DNA from: Stutzerimonas stutzeri
GTDB taxonomy: Bacteria; Pseudomonadota; Gammaproteobacteria; Pseudomonadales; Pseudomonadaceae
Assembly (NCBI RefSeq): GCF_002890915.1
Contig: NZ_POUT01000003.1
Location: 186,001-250,000, forward strand
DNA: 64,000 bases
Reading direction: 5' to 3'
Position 1 is the first letter of the stretch; each line of letters opens with the position of its first letter. The notes below the pieces were generated by a model that had not been told where the DNA came from, did no database searches, and worked only from the letters and a program-made list of their open reading frames with translations. Below, one piece after another: positions 41,304 through 51,761 of this stretch. The position numbers and the translations under genes were made by a program.

Positions 41304-42215
41304 ATGAAACGCGTAATCAACTTCATGGGCGTTCGCCATGTGGCCTTCGCCCTCACCGTGCTGCTGACGGTCGCATCCTTGGCGAGTCTGGCGGTGAAAG
41401 GGCTGAACTTCGGCCTCGATTTCACCGGCGGCACGTTGATCGAACTGGGCTACGAGCGCCCGGTCGAGCTCGAGCAGGTGCGTGGCCAGCTGGTTCAGTC
41501 CGGCTTCGGCGATGCGGTGGTGCAGAGTTTTGGCGCCACCACCGATGTGCTGGTGCGCATCCCGGGTGATGATCCGCTGCTCGGCGAGCGCATCGCCGAG
41601 GCGCTGCGCAACGGCGGCGATGACAACCAGGTCAGCGTCAAGCGGGTCGAGTTCGTCGGGCCGGCAGTCGGCGAGGAACTGCGCGACCAGGGCGGCCTGG
41701 GCATGTTGCTGGCATTGGGCGGCATCCTGGTCTACGTGGCCTTCCGCTTCCAGTGGAAGTTCGGCCTCGGCGCCGTGTTGTCGCTGTTCCACGACGTGAT
41801 CGTAGTGCTCGGGGTGTTCTCCTTCTTCCAGATTTCCTTCGACCTGACGGTGTTGGCGGCCGTGCTGGCGGTGATCGGCTATTCGCTGAACGACACCATC
41901 GTCATCTTCGACCGCATACGCGAGAACTTCCGTATGCTGCGCAAGGCGGAGTTGCTGGAGAACATCAATATTTCCACCAGCCAGACGCTGCTGCGCACCA
42001 TGGCGACCTCGGTGTCCACCTTGCTCGCGGTCGGCGCGCTGATGGTCTTCGGTGGCGAAAACCTGTGGGGCTTCTCGCTGGCGCTGTTGATCGGTGTGGG
42101 CACGGGTACCTATTCATCGATCTATGTGGCCGGGATCCTGCTGGTCTGGCTTAAGCTGACCCGCGAAGACCTGATTCCTCCGGCGGTCGAGGAGGAGGCG
42201 GACGAACGTCCCTGA
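41304..42215 (+). CDS. secF: Protein translocase subunit SecF
   Basis: 303 residues, six spans. LNFGLDFTGGTLIELGYE and GYSLNDTIVIFDRIREN are the matching motifs to SecD. Twelve bases separate it from secD. Works as a SecDF pair. Confidence 0.96.
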   Translation: MKRVINFMGVRHVAFALTVLLTVASLASLAVKGLNFGLDFTGGTLIELGYERPVELEQVRGQLVQSGFGDAVVQSFGATTDVLVRIPGDDPLLGERIAEALRNGGDDNQVSVKRVEFVGPAVGEELRDQGGLGMLLALGGILVYVAFRFQWKFGLGAVLSLFHDVIVVLGVFSFFQISFDLTVLAAVLAVIGYSLNDTIVIFDRIRENFRMLRKAELLENINISTSQTLLRTMATSVSTLLAVGALMVFGGENLWGFSLALLIGVGTGTYSSIYVAGILLVWLKLTREDLIPPAVEEEADERP

Positions 42216-42232
42216 TTAATCCTCGCAACTTT

Positions 42233-42259
42233 CACGGCCTTGGCGGGTCCAAGGTCGTG
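42233..42259 (+). other. Stem-loop after secF
   Basis: CACGGCCTTGG and CCAAGGTCGTG pair over 11 positions (one G-U) around a CGGGT loop. No U-tract; lies between secF and the glycine-zipper gene. Confidence 0.4.
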
Positions 42260-42293
42260 GAACGGGCGCAGCCCGAAGGAAGAGGATTTCGCA

Positions 42294-42827
42294 GTGAACA
42301 AGTCCATGTTGGTCGGTACGGCGTTGGGCGTGGTGGTCGCCACGGCTGGTGGGGCTTTCGCCACCTACACCCTGGTCGATAGGGGGCCGAAATTTGCCGA
42401 GGTGCTTGCGGTCGAGCCTGTCAAGGAGACGATCCGGACGCCGCGTGAAGTCTGCAAGGATGTGACGGTCACCCGGCAAAAACCCGTTCAGGATCAGCAT
42501 CGAATCGCCGGTACCGCGGTGGGTGCGGTGGTCGGTGGGTTGCTCGGCAATCAGGTCGGCGGCGGCACCGGCAAGAAGATCGCCACGGTTGCCGGCGCGG
42601 TAGGCGGCGGCTATGCCGGTAATCAGGTGCAGGAGCGGATGCAGGCCAACAGCACCTATACCACCACCGAGACGCGTTGCGATACGGTGACCGACAGCCA
42701 TGACAAGATCGTCGGCTACGACGTCAAGTACGATCTGGATGGCAAGGTCGGCCGGGTGCGGATGGATCGCGATCCGGGCAGCCAGATTCCGGTGCGCGAT
42801 GGTGAGCTGGTGCTGACGCAGCAGTGA
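42294..42827 (+). CDS. Glycine-zipper 2TM domain protein
   Basis: 177 residues from a GTG start with AGAGGA upstream. N-terminal membrane segment (VGTALGVVVATAGGAFATYTL); glycine zipper region GTAVGAVVGGLLGNQVGGGTG and GAVGGGYAGNQVQ; then a soluble tail. Such proteins sit in the envelope. Same position in P. aeruginosa after secF. Ends at a strong terminator. Confidence 0.85.
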   Translation: MNKSMLVGTALGVVVATAGGAFATYTLVDRGPKFAEVLAVEPVKETIRTPREVCKDVTVTRQKPVQDQHRIAGTAVGAVVGGLLGNQVGGGTGKKIATVAGAVGGGYAGNQVQERMQANSTYTTTETRCDTVTDSHDKIVGYDVKYDLDGKVGRVRMDRDPGSQIPVRDGELVLTQQ

Positions 42828-42840
42828 GATTCGCGGCATA

Positions 42841-42868
42841 AAAAAACGCCCCAATGGGGCGTTTTTTT
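42841..42868. terminator. Bidirectional intrinsic terminator
   Basis: AAAAAACGCCCCA, then TGGGGCGTTTTTTT: 7-bp GC stem with A/U tracts on both sides. Serves the glycine-zipper gene (+) and suhB (-). Confidence 0.92.
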
Positions 42869-42904
42869 ATGGTCCGCCATCCTGGCAGCCGTCGCTGTGC
42901 GCCC

Positions 42905-43720
42905 TTAGCGTTTGAGCGATGGCGTCAGGTGCGGTTGGATGGTGGTCAGGACCGCCTTGAAGCACTTGGTATTGCCGGCGACGATCTGCCCCTTCTCGAG
43001 GAAATCGTGGCCGCCGCTGAAATCGCTGACCAGGCCACCGGCTTCCTGGATCAGCAGCGCGCCGGCCGCCATGTCCCATTCGGACAGGCCGAATTCCCAG
43101 AAGGCGTCGAAGCGGCCCGCCGCGACGTAGGCCAGGTCGAGGCTGGCGGCGCCGGCGCGGCGCAGGCCGGCGGTCTGGCCGACCAGGCTGCGGAACATGT
43201 TCAGGTAGCTGTCCAGGTTGTCCAGCTGTCCGTCGCGGAACGGGAAGCCGGTGCCGAGCAGGGCGCCTTCCAGGCTCTTGCGTGCGCTGACGCGCAGGCG
43301 GCGGCCATTGAGGGCTGCGCCACGACCGCGGCTGGCGGTGAATTCTTCCTGGCGCACCGGGTCGAGAACCACCGCGTGTTCCAGGCGCCCGCGGTATTTG
43401 CAGGCGATGCTCACGGCGTAGTGGGGGATGCCGCGCACGAAGTTGGTGGTGCCGTCGAGCGGGTCGATGATCCACAGGTAATCGGCGCCTTCACCGCTGC
43501 CCTCGAGCAGCCCGCCTTCCTCGCCGAGGATGCCGTGAGTCGGATAGGCCTTGCGCAGCGCGTTGACGATGCTCTGCTCGGCGGCGCGATCGATCTCGGT
43601 GACATAGTCCTTGGCGTCTTTCTCGTTGACCGAGATTGCGTCCAGGCGGTCGGTGGAGCGGACAATCAGTTCGCCGGCGCTGCGGGCGGCGCGCAGCGCG
43701 ATATTCAGCATGGGCTGCAT
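42905..43720 (-). CDS. suhB: Inositol-1-monophosphatase SuhB
   Basis: 271 residues, Mg-dependent phosphatase. Metal-binding motifs GEEGG, WIIDPLDGTTNF and WDMAAGALLIQEAGG are intact. In E. coli SuhB also takes part in rRNA antitermination; in P. aeruginosa it influences virulence switches. The start at 43720 (MQPMLNIALRAARSAG) matches the family. Divergent from trmJ. Confidence 0.95.
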   Translation of the reverse strand: MQPMLNIALRAARSAGELIVRSTDRLDAISVNEKDAKDYVTEIDRAAEQSIVNALRKAYPTHGILGEEGGLLEGSGEGADYLWIIDPLDGTTNFVRGIPHYAVSIACKYRGRLEHAVVLDPVRQEEFTASRGRGAALNGRRLRVSARKSLEGALLGTGFPFRDGQLDNLDSYLNMFRSLVGQTAGLRRAGAASLDLAYVAAGRFDAFWEFGLSEWDMAAGALLIQEAGGLVSDFSGGHDFLEKGQIVAGNTKCFKAVLTTIQPHLTPSLKR

Positions 43721-43873
43721 GGAGCAATTACCTGGTCGTTTAAAGAAAGCGCGAAATTCTATCAGGAAAGCGGCGGCGCATGTAGCGCCATGCATGGATG
43801 GCGCGGGCGGTGGATGGCGAATGCCGAGGCGCTTCCTGTAAGCTTTCCGCTCGTTTACGAGTCGAGAATCTCC

Positions 43874-44650
43874 GTGTCGCTGCAAAACATTCGCGTGGTG
43901 TTGGTCAACACCAGTCATGCCGGCAATATCGGCGGGGCCGCCCGGGCCATGAAGAACATGGGGCTGTCGCGGCTGGTACTGGTCGATCCGGAGGATTTTC
44001 CGAGCCCGCACGCCGTCGCCAGGGCATCCGGGGCGACCGATATCCTCGATGCCGCGCAGGTCGTCGCTACCCTGGAGGAGGCGCTGGTCGGTTGCAGCCT
44101 GGTGCTGGGCACCAGTGCGCGTGATCGGCGGATTCCCTGGCCGTTGCTGGACCCGCGCGAGTGTGGGGCGGCCAGTGTGGAGCAGGCGGCTTCGGGCGGC
44201 GAGGTGGCGCTGGTGTTCGGCCGGGAATACGCCGGGCTGACCAATGAAGAGCTGCAGCGCTGTCAGTTTCATGTGCATATTCCTTCCGATCCGGAATTCA
44301 GCTCCCTGAACCTGGCGGCTGCCGTGCAGGTGCTCAGCTACGAAGTGCGCATGGCCTGGCTGGCTGCCGAGGGGCGGCCAACCAAGATGGAGAAGCTGGA
44401 AACCACGGCGATGCTGGATGCCCAGCCGGTGACCATGGATGAGCTGGAGCATTACTTCGGGCATTTGGAGCAGACGCTGGTGGATATCGGTTTTCTCGAC
44501 CCGGAGAAGCCGCGGCACCTCATGCCTCGGCTGCGGCGGCTCTATGGGCGTAGCGGCATCAGCAAGCTGGAAATGAATATCCTGCGCGGTATTCTCACCG
44601 AGACCCAGAAGGCCGCCCGCGGCGAGCCTCACAAGCGGAGAAAGAACTGA
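43874..44650 (+). CDS. trmJ: tRNA (cytidine/uridine-2'-O-)-methyltransferase TrmJ
   Basis: SPOUT-fold methyltransferase (258 residues) acting at position 32 of tRNAs. GTG start at 43874 gives [20 protein letters not shown]; knot motifs include [13 protein letters not shown] and [15 protein letters not shown]. Basic C-terminal tail. Overlaps cysE by one base (ATGA). Confidence 0.93.
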   Translation: MSLQNIRVVLVNTSHAGNIGGAARAMKNMGLSRLVLVDPEDFPSPHAVARASGATDILDAAQVVATLEEALVGCSLVLGTSARDRRIPWPLLDPRECGAASVEQAASGGEVALVFGREYAGLTNEELQRCQFHVHIPSDPEFSSLNLAAAVQVLSYEVRMAWLAAEGRPTKMEKLETTAMLDAQPVTMDELEHYFGHLEQTLVDIGFLDPEKPRHLMPRLRRLYGRSGISKLEMNILRGILTETQKAARGEPHKRRKN

Positions 44651-45426
44651 TGTTCGAGCGCATGCGCGAAGATATCCAGAGCGTGTTTCATCGCGATCCG
44701 GCGGCCCGTAATGCGTTCGAGGTGCTGACCTGCTATCCCGGGCTGCATGCCATCTGGATTCATCGGTTGTCGCACTGGTTGTGGACTCACGAATGGAAAT
44801 GGCTGGCGCGCATGAGCTCGAATCTCGGGCGCTGGCTGACCGGGATCGAGATTCATCCCGGGGCGAAGATCGGCCGGCGGTTTTTCATCGATCACGGCAT
44901 GGGCATCGTGATCGGCGAGACTGCGGAAATAGGCGATGACGTGACGCTCTACCATGGCGTTACGCTGGGTGGTACCAGCTGGAACAAGGGCAAGCGCCAC
45001 CCGACCCTGGAAGATGGGGTGATCGTCGGCGCCGGGGCGAAGATCCTCGGGCCTTTCACCGTGGGGGCGGGCGCCAAGATCGGCTCCAATGCGGTGGTGA
45101 CCCGCGAAGTCCCGGCCGGGGCCACTGCGGTGGGAATCCCGGGGCGGATCATCGTCAAGGCCAGCGATGAGCAGGAGGCCAGGCGCAAGGCCATCGCGGA
45201 GAAGATCGGTTTCGATGCCTATGGCGTCAGCGGCGACATGCCCGATCCCGTGGCGCGGGCGATCGGGCAGCTGCTCGACCATGTGCAGGCCGTCGAGGAG
45301 CGTCTGGAGGGCATGTGCGGCGCGCTCAAGGCGCTGGGTAGCGATTATTGCGCCAAGGAACTCCCGGAGTTGCGCGAGGAGGATTTCGTCGAAGTGAAAT
45401 CCGAGGGCGCCGAAACGCGTCCCTGA
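44650..45426 (+). CDS. cysE: Serine O-acetyltransferase
   Basis: Forms O-acetylserine from serine and acetyl-CoA, the first step of cysteine synthesis. 258 residues. Left-handed beta-helix hexapeptide repeats run from about [18 protein letters not shown] to [15 protein letters not shown]; catalytic His/Asp are in [10 protein letters not shown]. The N-terminal domain is short (EpsC/CysE type II). It precedes iscR, so cysteine supply lies beside Fe-S assembly. A paralogue is at 61.4 kb. Confidence 0.93.
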   Translation: MFERMREDIQSVFHRDPAARNAFEVLTCYPGLHAIWIHRLSHWLWTHEWKWLARMSSNLGRWLTGIEIHPGAKIGRRFFIDHGMGIVIGETAEIGDDVTLYHGVTLGGTSWNKGKRHPTLEDGVIVGAGAKILGPFTVGAGAKIGSNAVVTREVPAGATAVGIPGRIIVKASDEQEARRKAIAEKIGFDAYGVSGDMPDPVARAIGQLLDHVQAVEERLEGMCGALKALGSDYCAKELPELREEDFVEVKSEGAETRP

Positions 45427-45520
45427 AGTGCGGGCCGGTGCGCTAGCTGTTATCATGCGCGGCCAGCGCCCCGCCGACTCGGCGGGACTCGACTAAAGAC
45501 CGACTGTTTCAATGGGTCTT

Positions 45521-45553
45521 ATAGTTGACTCAAATACTCGGGAATTGCATAAT
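45521..45553 (+). promoter_or_regulatory. isc promoter with IscR type-1 operator
   Basis: ATAGTTGACTCAAATACTCGG (first 20 of 25 bases at 45521-45545) closely matches the E. coli type-1 IscR site, which binds holo-IscR. It contains a perfect -35 TTGACT (45525-45530), a 17-base spacer and -10 CATAAT (45548-45553). IscR with its cluster would block RNA polymerase: negative feedback on the operon. Confidence 0.88.
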
Positions 45554-45584
45554 CGCGTCAAACCGTGATGCTTGGTGCAGACCG

Positions 45585-46076
45585 ATGCGATTGACCACTA
45601 AAGGCCGTTATGCCGTAACCGCCATGCTTGACCTGGCGCTGCATGCGCAGCATGGCCCGGTTTCCCTGGCCGACATTTCCGAGCGGCAGGGCATTTCGCT
45701 TTCCTATCTCGAACAATTGTTCGCCAAGTTGCGTCGCAGCAACCTGGTGACCAGCGTGCGTGGCCCGGGCGGCGGTTATCAGTTGTCGCGCGACATGGGC
45801 GGGATTCAGGTGGCGCAGGTGATCGACGCCGTGAACGAGTCCGTCGATGCCACTCGCTGCCAGGGCTTGGGTGGTTGCCACTCCGGTGACACCTGCCTGA
45901 CCCATCATCTGTGGTGCGATCTCAGCCAGCAGATCCACGAGTTTCTCAGCGGCATCAGCCTGGCCGATCTGGTCAAGCGCCAGGATGTGCAGCAGGTCGC
46001 GCTGCGCCAGGATATGCGCAAGGCCAATGGCGCCGCGCCGCATCTGGACAAGATAGAAGCGTCCGCCGTCGAATGA
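45585..46076 (+). CDS. iscR: Fe-S cluster assembly regulator IscR
   Basis: 163 residues, Rrf2 family. N-terminal wHTH with [20 protein letters not shown] and [17 protein letters not shown]; [2Fe-2S] ligands C92, C98, C104 and H107 agree with E. coli numbering. Start at 45585 is the family start. It senses cluster status and represses its own operon through the site 40 bases upstream. Confidence 0.95.
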   Translation: MRLTTKGRYAVTAMLDLALHAQHGPVSLADISERQGISLSYLEQLFAKLRRSNLVTSVRGPGGGYQLSRDMGGIQVAQVIDAVNESVDATRCQGLGGCHSGDTCLTHHLWCDLSQQIHEFLSGISLADLVKRQDVQQVALRQDMRKANGAAPHLDKIEASAVE

Positions 46077-46107
46077 GCAGGGCGACTGCCTGATAGGAGA
46101 TATCTGA

Positions 46108-47322
46108 ATGAAATTGCCGATTTACCTGGACTACTCCGCCACCACACCGGTGGATCCGCGTGTCGCCGAGAAGATGATCGAATGCCTGACCCTCGAGGGC
46201 AATTTCGGCAATCCGGCCTCGCGCTCGCATGCCTTCGGCTGGAAGGCCGAAGAAGCTGTGGAGAATGCCCGTCGGCAGGTCGCCGAACTGGTCAATGCCG
46301 ACCCCCGCGAGATCGTCTGGACGTCCGGTGCGACCGAGTCCGACAATCTGGCGATCAAGGGCGTCGCGCACTTCTATGCCACCAAGGGCAAGCACATCGT
46401 CACCACCAAGATCGAACACAAGGCCGTGCTGGATACCACCCGCCAGCTCGAGCGCGAAGGCTTCGAAGTCACCTACATCGAGCCGGGCGAGGATGGCATC
46501 GTCACCCCGGAGATGGTCGAGGCGGCGCTGCGTGACGACACCATCCTGGTCTCGGTGATGCACGTCAACAACGAGATCGGCACCATCAACGACATCGCCG
46601 CCATTGGCGAGCTGACCCGCTCGCGCGGCATCCTGTTCCATGTCGACGCCGCCCAGTCCACCGGCAAGGTGGAGATCGACCTGGAGCAGATGAAGGTCGA
46701 CCTGATGTCCTTCTCCGCGCACAAGACCTATGGTCCGAAGGGCGTCGGCGCGCTCTACGTCCGGCGCAAGCCGCGCGTGCGCCTCGAGGCGCAGATGCAC
46801 GGCGGCGGTCACGAGCGCGGCATGCGCTCCGGTACGCTGGCGACCCACCAGCTGGTCGGCATGGGCGAAGCCTTTCGTATCGCGAAGGAGGAGATGGCCC
46901 AGGAAAACGAGCGCATCCGCGCGCTGCGTGATCGTTTCTACAAGCAGGTCGAGCACCTCGAAGAGCTCTACGTGAACGGCAGCATGACTGCGCGCGTGCC
47001 GCACAACCTCAACCTCAGCTTCAACTACGTCGAGGGCGAGTCGCTGATCATGGCGCTCAAGGACCTGGCGGTCTCTTCCGGTTCCGCCTGCACCTCCGCC
47101 TCGCTGGAGCCGTCCTACGTGCTGCGCGCCCTGGGGCGCAACGACGAGCTGGCGCACAGCTCCATTCGCTTCACCTTCGGCCGCTTCACCACGGAGGAGG
47201 AAATCGACTATGCCGCGCAGAAGGTGGCCGAGGCCGTGACCAAGCTGCGCGAGCTTTCGCCCCTGTGGGACATGTTCAAAGACGGCGTCGACATCTCCAA
47301 GGTCGAGTGGCAGGCCCACTGA
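46108..47322 (+). CDS. iscS: Cysteine desulfurase IscS
   Basis: 404 residues, PLP enzyme giving persulfide sulfur for clusters and tRNA thiolation. PLP lysine K206 ([10 protein letters not shown]) and catalytic C328 ([10 protein letters not shown]) fall at the E. coli positions. N-terminus [16 protein letters not shown]. Confidence 0.97.
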   Translation: MKLPIYLDYSATTPVDPRVAEKMIECLTLEGNFGNPASRSHAFGWKAEEAVENARRQVAELVNADPREIVWTSGATESDNLAIKGVAHFYATKGKHIVTTKIEHKAVLDTTRQLEREGFEVTYIEPGEDGIVTPEMVEAALRDDTILVSVMHVNNEIGTINDIAAIGELTRSRGILFHVDAAQSTGKVEIDLEQMKVDLMSFSAHKTYGPKGVGALYVRRKPRVRLEAQMHGGGHERGMRSGTLATHQLVGMGEAFRIAKEEMAQENERIRALRDRFYKQVEHLEELYVNGSMTARVPHNLNLSFNYVEGESLIMALKDLAVSSGSACTSASLEPSYVLRALGRNDELAHSSIRFTFGRFTTEEEIDYAAQKVAEAVTKLRELSPLWDMFKDGVDISKVEWQAH

Positions 47323-47366
47323 TCCGCGTCCAGCGCCGCATCGCCTGATATAGAGAGGATTGCACC

Positions 47367-47753
47367 ATGGCATACAGCGACAAGGTCATCGACCACTACG
47401 AAAATCCGCGCAACGTCGGCAAGTTCGACGCCGAAGACCCGAACATCGGTACCGGCATGGTCGGCGCGCCGGCCTGCGGCGACGTGATGCGCCTGCAGAT
47501 CAAGGTCAACGAGCAGGGTGTCATCGAGGATGCCAAGTTCAAGACCTACGGCTGCGGTTCGGCGATCGCCTCCAGTTCCCTCGCCACCGAGTGGATGAAG
47601 GGCAAGACGCTGGAAGAGGCCGAAACCATCAAGAACACCCAGCTGGCCGAGGAACTGGCGCTGCCGCCGGTGAAGATCCATTGCTCGGTGCTTGCCGAGG
47701 ATGCGATCAAGGCCGCCGTGCGCGATTACCGCGAGAAGAAAGGCCTGCTCTGA
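47367..47753 (+). CDS. iscU: Fe-S cluster scaffold IscU
   Basis: 128 residues. Cluster ligands C37, C63, C106 and the D39 that makes the cluster labile; LPPVK at 99-103 is the HscA recognition motif. Receives sulfur from IscS. Confidence 0.97.
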   Translation: MAYSDKVIDHYENPRNVGKFDAEDPNIGTGMVGAPACGDVMRLQIKVNEQGVIEDAKFKTYGCGSAIASSSLATEWMKGKTLEEAETIKNTQLAEELALPPVKIHCSVLAEDAIKAAVRDYREKKGLL

Positions 47754-47764
47754 AGGAGATTGCG

Positions 47765-48088
47765 ATGGCTATCACCATGACAGCGGCTGCCGCCCAGCAC
47801 GTTCGTCGCTCGCTCGAAGGGCGTGGCAAGGGCGTGGGTGTGCGGCTCGGAGTGCGCACCACCGGCTGCTCCGGGCTGGCCTATGTGCTCGAGTTCGTCG
47901 ACGAGACGGCAGCCGAGGACTCGGTGTTCGAGAGTCACGGGGTCAAGGTGATCATCGATCCGAAGAGTCTCGTCTATCTCGACGGCACCGAGCTCGACTT
48001 CGTTCGCGAAGGGCTCAACGAGGGCTTCAAGTTCAACAACCCGAACGTGCGTGGCGAATGCGGCTGCGGCGAGAGCTTCAATATCTGA
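47765..48088 (+). CDS. iscA: A-type Fe-S carrier IscA
   Basis: 107 residues, cysteines C35, C99 and C101 (TTGCSG, GECGCGE) at family positions. Carries clusters to targets. Start ATG 47765 follows AAGGAGA. Confidence 0.96.
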   Translation: MAITMTAAAAQHVRRSLEGRGKGVGVRLGVRTTGCSGLAYVLEFVDETAAEDSVFESHGVKVIIDPKSLVYLDGTELDFVREGLNEGFKFNNPNVRGECGCGESFNI

Positions 48089-48095
48089 GGGCGCT

Positions 48096-48617
48096 GTGGG
48101 AACTCCTTGTCATTTCGCGCTCTTCGGCCTGCAACCCGACTTCGAGCTGGATCTGGATAGACTGGCTGCCCGCTATCGTGAGCTGGCGCGCCAGACGCAT
48201 CCCGATCGCTTCGCCGATGCCGCCGAGAACGAGCAGCGCCAGGCGCTGGAGCGCTCCGCCAACCTCAACGAGGCCTACCAGACACTGAAGAGTCCGAGCC
48301 GACGCGCGCGCTATCTGCTCGCGGTCGAGGGGCATGAGGTGCCGCTGGAGGCAACCGTGCAGGACCCGCAGTTCCTCATGCAGCAGATGCACTGGCGCGA
48401 GGAACTGGAAGAGCTGCAGGAGCAGGCGGATCTGGCTGGCGTGGCGACCTTCAAGTCGCGCCTGAAGCAGGCGCAGCAGGCATTGAACGGCGACTTCGCG
48501 CAGATCTGGCGGGACCCTTCGCGCCGCGCCGAGGCCGAGCGCCTGGTGCGCCGCATGCAGTTTCTCGACAAGCTATCCCAGGAAGTGCGCCAACTCGAAG
48601 AGCGCCTCGACGATTAA
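48096..48617 (+). CDS. hscB: Fe-S assembly co-chaperone HscB
   Basis: 173 residues, GTG start at 48096 seven bases after iscA. N-terminal J domain with HPD (QTHPDRF); C-terminal three-helix domain binds IscU. Presents IscU to HscA. Confidence 0.93.
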   Translation: MGTPCHFALFGLQPDFELDLDRLAARYRELARQTHPDRFADAAENEQRQALERSANLNEAYQTLKSPSRRARYLLAVEGHEVPLEATVQDPQFLMQQMHWREELEELQEQADLAGVATFKSRLKQAQQALNGDFAQIWRDPSRRAEAERLVRRMQFLDKLSQEVRQLEERLDD

Positions 48618-48658
48618 CCCCGCGTAGCGCCCGGCGCTGCGCCCGATATCAGACAGAC

Positions 48659-50524
48659 ATGGCCTTACTTCAGATTGCCGAGCCAGGACAAAGCCCACAG
48701 CCGCATCAGCGTCGCCTGGCCGTCGGGATAGACCTGGGTACCACCAATTCCCTCGTCGCTGCGCTGCGCAGTGGCGTCACCGCGCCGCTGGCCGATGGCG
48801 AAGGGCGCGTGATCCTGCCGTCGGCGGTGCGCTATCACGCCGACCGGGTCGAGGTCGGTCGGACCGCCAAGCAGGCGGCGGCCATGGACCCGCTCAACAC
48901 CATCGTTTCGGTCAAGCGCCTGATGGGGCGCGGGCTGGCCGACGTCAAGCAGCTGGGCGAGCAACTGCCGTACCGCTTCAGCAGCGAAAGCGAATCGCAG
49001 ATGCCCTACATCGAGACGGTGCAGGGGCCGAAGAGTCCGGTGCAGGTTTCCGCCGATATCCTCACGGCGCTGCGCCAGCGTGCCGAAGCCACGCTGGGGG
49101 GCGAGCTGGTCGGCGCGGTGATCACGGTGCCGGCGTATTTCGACGATGCGCAGCGCCAGGCGACCAAGGATGCCGCGCGGCTCGCCGGCCTCAGCGTGTT
49201 GCGCCTGCTCAACGAGCCGACGGCCGCGGCGGTTGCCTACGGGCTGGATCGCCAGGCCGAGGGCGTGGTCGCCATCTACGACCTGGGTGGCGGCACCTTC
49301 GATATTTCGATCCTGCGCCTGACCAAGGGCGTCTTCGAGGTACTGGCCACCGGCGGCGATACCGCCCTGGGCGGCGATGACTTCGATCATGCCGTGGCCG
49401 GCTGGATTCTCGGCCAGGCCGGCGTTTCCGGGAATCTCGATCCGGGTGCCCAGCGCGCGCTGCTGAAGATCGCCTGCGAGGCCAAGGAGCGCCTGAGCGA
49501 TGTCGCTGAAGTGGAGGTCGCCTACGCCGGCTGGCGTGGCATGCTGGACCGCGAGACCTTCGATGCGCTGATCGAGCCGATGATCGCCCGCAGCCTGAAG
49601 GCCTGCCGCCGTGCGGTGCGCGATTCCGGCATCGAGCTGGAAGAAGTGACCGCGGTGGTCATGGTCGGCGGCTCGACCCGCGTGCCGAGTGTGCGTTCGG
49701 CTGTCGCCGGGCTGTTCGGTCGCGAGCCGCTGACCGATATCGATCCCGACGAGGTGGTGGCGATCGGCGCGGCGATCCAGGCCGAGACCCTGGCCGGCAA
49801 CAACCGGGGCGGTGAAGAGTTGCTGCTGCTCGACGTGATTCCGCTGTCCCTGGGGCTGGAAACCATGGGCGGCCTGATGGAAAAGATCATTCCGCGCAAC
49901 ACCACCATTCCGGTTGCCCGGGCGCAGGATTTCACCACCTACAAGGATGGCCAGTCGGCCATGATGATCCACGTGCTGCAGGGTGAGCGCGAGCTGATCG
50001 CCGACTGCCGTTCGCTGGCGCGCTTCGAGCTGCGCGGCATCCCGTCGATGGTCGCCGGCGCGGCGAAGATCCGCGTGACCTTCCAGGTCGATGCCGATGG
50101 CCTGCTCAGCGTCTCGGCGCGTGAGCTGGCTTCTGGCGTAGAGGCGAGCATCCAGGTCAAGCCGTCCTACGGCCTGACCGATGGCGAGATCGCGCGGATG
50201 CTCGAGGATTCCTTCCGCAAGGCGGACGAGGATCGCCAGGCGCGCGCCCTGCGTGAACAGCTGGTCGACGCCCAGCGTCTGCTGGAGGCCGTCGAGGCGG
50301 CGCTGGCGGCCGATGGCGAGCGGCTGCTCAGCGTCGAAGAGCGCGAGGCCATCGAAGTGCAGATGAGCGAATTGCGCGGGCTGCTCGACAGCCAGGACGT
50401 CATCGCCGTCGAGCGCCAGATCAAGCGCCTGAGCCAGATCACCGATGCCTTCGCTGCGCGTCGGCTGGATTCCACCGTCAAGGCCGCGCTGGCCGGGCGG
50501 CGGCTAAACGATATCGAGGATTGA
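48659..50524 (+). CDS. hscA: Fe-S assembly chaperone HscA
   Basis: 621-residue Hsp70-class ATPase. Phosphate loop [35 protein letters not shown]; substrate domain near residues 390-510. Acts with HscB on IscU LPPVK. Confidence 0.97.
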   Translation: MALLQIAEPGQSPQPHQRRLAVGIDLGTTNSLVAALRSGVTAPLADGEGRVILPSAVRYHADRVEVGRTAKQAAAMDPLNTIVSVKRLMGRGLADVKQLGEQLPYRFSSESESQMPYIETVQGPKSPVQVSADILTALRQRAEATLGGELVGAVITVPAYFDDAQRQATKDAARLAGLSVLRLLNEPTAAAVAYGLDRQAEGVVAIYDLGGGTFDISILRLTKGVFEVLATGGDTALGGDDFDHAVAGWILGQAGVSGNLDPGAQRALLKIACEAKERLSDVAEVEVAYAGWRGMLDRETFDALIEPMIARSLKACRRAVRDSGIELEEVTAVVMVGGSTRVPSVRSAVAGLFGREPLTDIDPDEVVAIGAAIQAETLAGNNRGGEELLLLDVIPLSLGLETMGGLMEKIIPRNTTIPVARAQDFTTYKDGQSAMMIHVLQGERELIADCRSLARFELRGIPSMVAGAAKIRVTFQVDADGLLSVSARELASGVEASIQVKPSYGLTDGEIARMLEDSFRKADEDRQARALREQLVDAQRLLEAVEAALAADGERLLSVEEREAIEVQMSELRGLLDSQDVIAVERQIKRLSQITDAFAARRLDSTVKAALAGRRLNDIED

Positions 50525-50529
50525 CCCAG

Positions 50530-50868
50530 ATGCCGCAGATCATTTTCCTGCCCAACGCCGACCATTGCCCCGAAGGCGCCGTCATCGAGGCGCAAACCGG
50601 CGAGACGGTGCTGGACGCCGCGCTGCGCAATGGCATCGACATCGAGCATGCCTGCGAGAAGTCCTGCGCCTGCACCACCTGCCACGTGGTGGTGCGCGAG
50701 GGGTTCGACTCGCTCGAGGCGTCCGACGAACTGGAGGACGACATGCTCGACAAGGCCTGGGGGCTGGAGCCGCATTCGCGGTTGTCCTGTCAGGCGGTGG
50801 TGGCCGATACGGACCTCGTGGTGGAGATTCCGAAGTACACCATCAACCAGGTTTCCGAAGGGCATTGA
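50530..50868 (+). CDS. fdx: Isc-type [2Fe-2S] ferredoxin
   Basis: 112 residues. Cluster cysteines in CEKSCACTTC and a fourth in LSCQAVV. Start ATG 50530 (MPQIIFLP), six bases after hscA. Supplies electrons for cluster formation. Confidence 0.95.
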   Translation: MPQIIFLPNADHCPEGAVIEAQTGETVLDAALRNGIDIEHACEKSCACTTCHVVVREGFDSLEASDELEDDMLDKAWGLEPHSRLSCQAVVADTDLVVEIPKYTINQVSEGH

Positions 50869-50883
50869 GGCGAGGGAATAGTC

Positions 50884-51081
50884 ATGACTCTCAAATGGAC
50901 GGACGTGCAGGACATCGCCATCGAGCTGGCCGAACGCAAGACCGACGTCGATCCGCGCTATGTGAACTTCGTCGAACTGCACCGCTGGGTGCTGGAATTG
51001 CCGGACTTCTCCGACGATCCCCAGCGCGGCGGCGAGAAGGTGCTCGAAGCGATCCAGGCGGCCTGGATCGAAGAAGCCTGA
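50884..51081 (+). CDS. iscX: Fe-S assembly protein IscX
   Basis: 65 acidic residues (MTLKWTDVQDIAIELAE), last gene of the operon. Binds IscS and iron in known members and tunes cluster building. Confidence 0.94.
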   Translation: MTLKWTDVQDIAIELAERKTDVDPRYVNFVELHRWVLELPDFSDDPQRGGEKVLEAIQAAWIEEA

Positions 51082-51110
51082 AAGGCAGCCCCCGGGCTTC
51101 AGGCTTCGGA

Positions 51111-51216
51111 TAGGGTGGATGGCCGAAGCCATCCACGCGAACCTGGCGTCACGTCGGCACGAGGCATATTCATGTACCTCCACGTGGAAAATCGCTTTGC
51201 GAGTTTTCCACCCTGC
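51111..51216. repeat. Pair of REP-like hairpins, AGGG/CCCT ends outward
   Basis: First hairpin starts TAGGGTGGATGGCC (51111) and ends GCCATCCACGCG (51138); second runs CACGTGGAAAATCGC (51181) to GAGTTTTCCACCCTGC (51216). Both are near-copies of the two hairpins at 10.8 kb, but with the opposite pair orientation. They fill most of the iscX-ndk gap and may end the isc transcript. Confidence 0.7.
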
Positions 51217-51234
51217 TATGCTTGCCGCCGCCCT

Positions 51235-51270
51235 TATATTTTCCTCCCCGACCCGCGTATAATCCGCGGG
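51235..51270 (+). promoter_or_regulatory. ndk promoter
   Basis: Perfect -10 TATAAT at 51258-51263; an 18-base spacer leads back to TTATAT (a poor -35) at 51234-51239. CCCGCG and CGCGGG (51252-51257, 51265-51270) form an inverted repeat around the -10, which could be an operator. Confidence 0.6.
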
Positions 51271-51310
51271 TTTACTCGTTCGCTTTAACCCCTCAGTTTT
51301 GGAGTCCTAC

Positions 51311-51742
51311 ATGGCCCTGCAACGCACCTTCTCCATCATCAAGCCCGACGCCGTCGCCAAGAACGTGATCGGTGAAATCACCACCCGTTTCGAGAAGGCC
51401 GGCCTGCGCGTCGTCGCTTCCAAGATGGTCCAGCTGTCCGAGCGCGAAGCTGCCGGCTTCTACGCCGAGCACAGCGAGCGCGGCTTCTTCAAGGACCTGG
51501 TTGCGTTCATGACCTCCGGCCCGGTCATCGTTCAGGTCCTGGAAGGTGAGAACGCCATCGCCAAGAACCGCGAGCTGATGGGCGCCACCAACCCGAAGGA
51601 AGCCGCTGCCGGCACCATCCGCGCCGATTTCGCCGTCTCCATCGACGAAAACGCCGTGCACGGCTCCGACTCCGAAGCCTCGGCCGCGCGCGAAATCGCC
51701 TACTTCTTCGCTGCCACCGAAGTGTGCGCACGCATTCGCTGA
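51311..51742 (+). CDS. ndk: Nucleoside diphosphate kinase
   Basis: 143 residues, balances NTP pools. Phospho-His H117 in NAVHGSDS; N-terminus [18 protein letters not shown] is seven bases upstream of ATG 51311. Confidence 0.97.
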   Translation: MALQRTFSIIKPDAVAKNVIGEITTRFEKAGLRVVASKMVQLSEREAAGFYAEHSERGFFKDLVAFMTSGPVIVQVLEGENAIAKNRELMGATNPKEAAAGTIRADFAVSIDENAVHGSDSEASAAREIAYFFAATEVCARIR

Positions 51743-51761
51743 GTGAGCGAAGGTGAATCCA

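Noticed and set aside
45470..45486. CCCGCC-GACTC-GGCGGG hairpin after cysE
   Set aside because: A possible terminator, but without a U-tract on either strand and close to the isc promoter; too weak to call.
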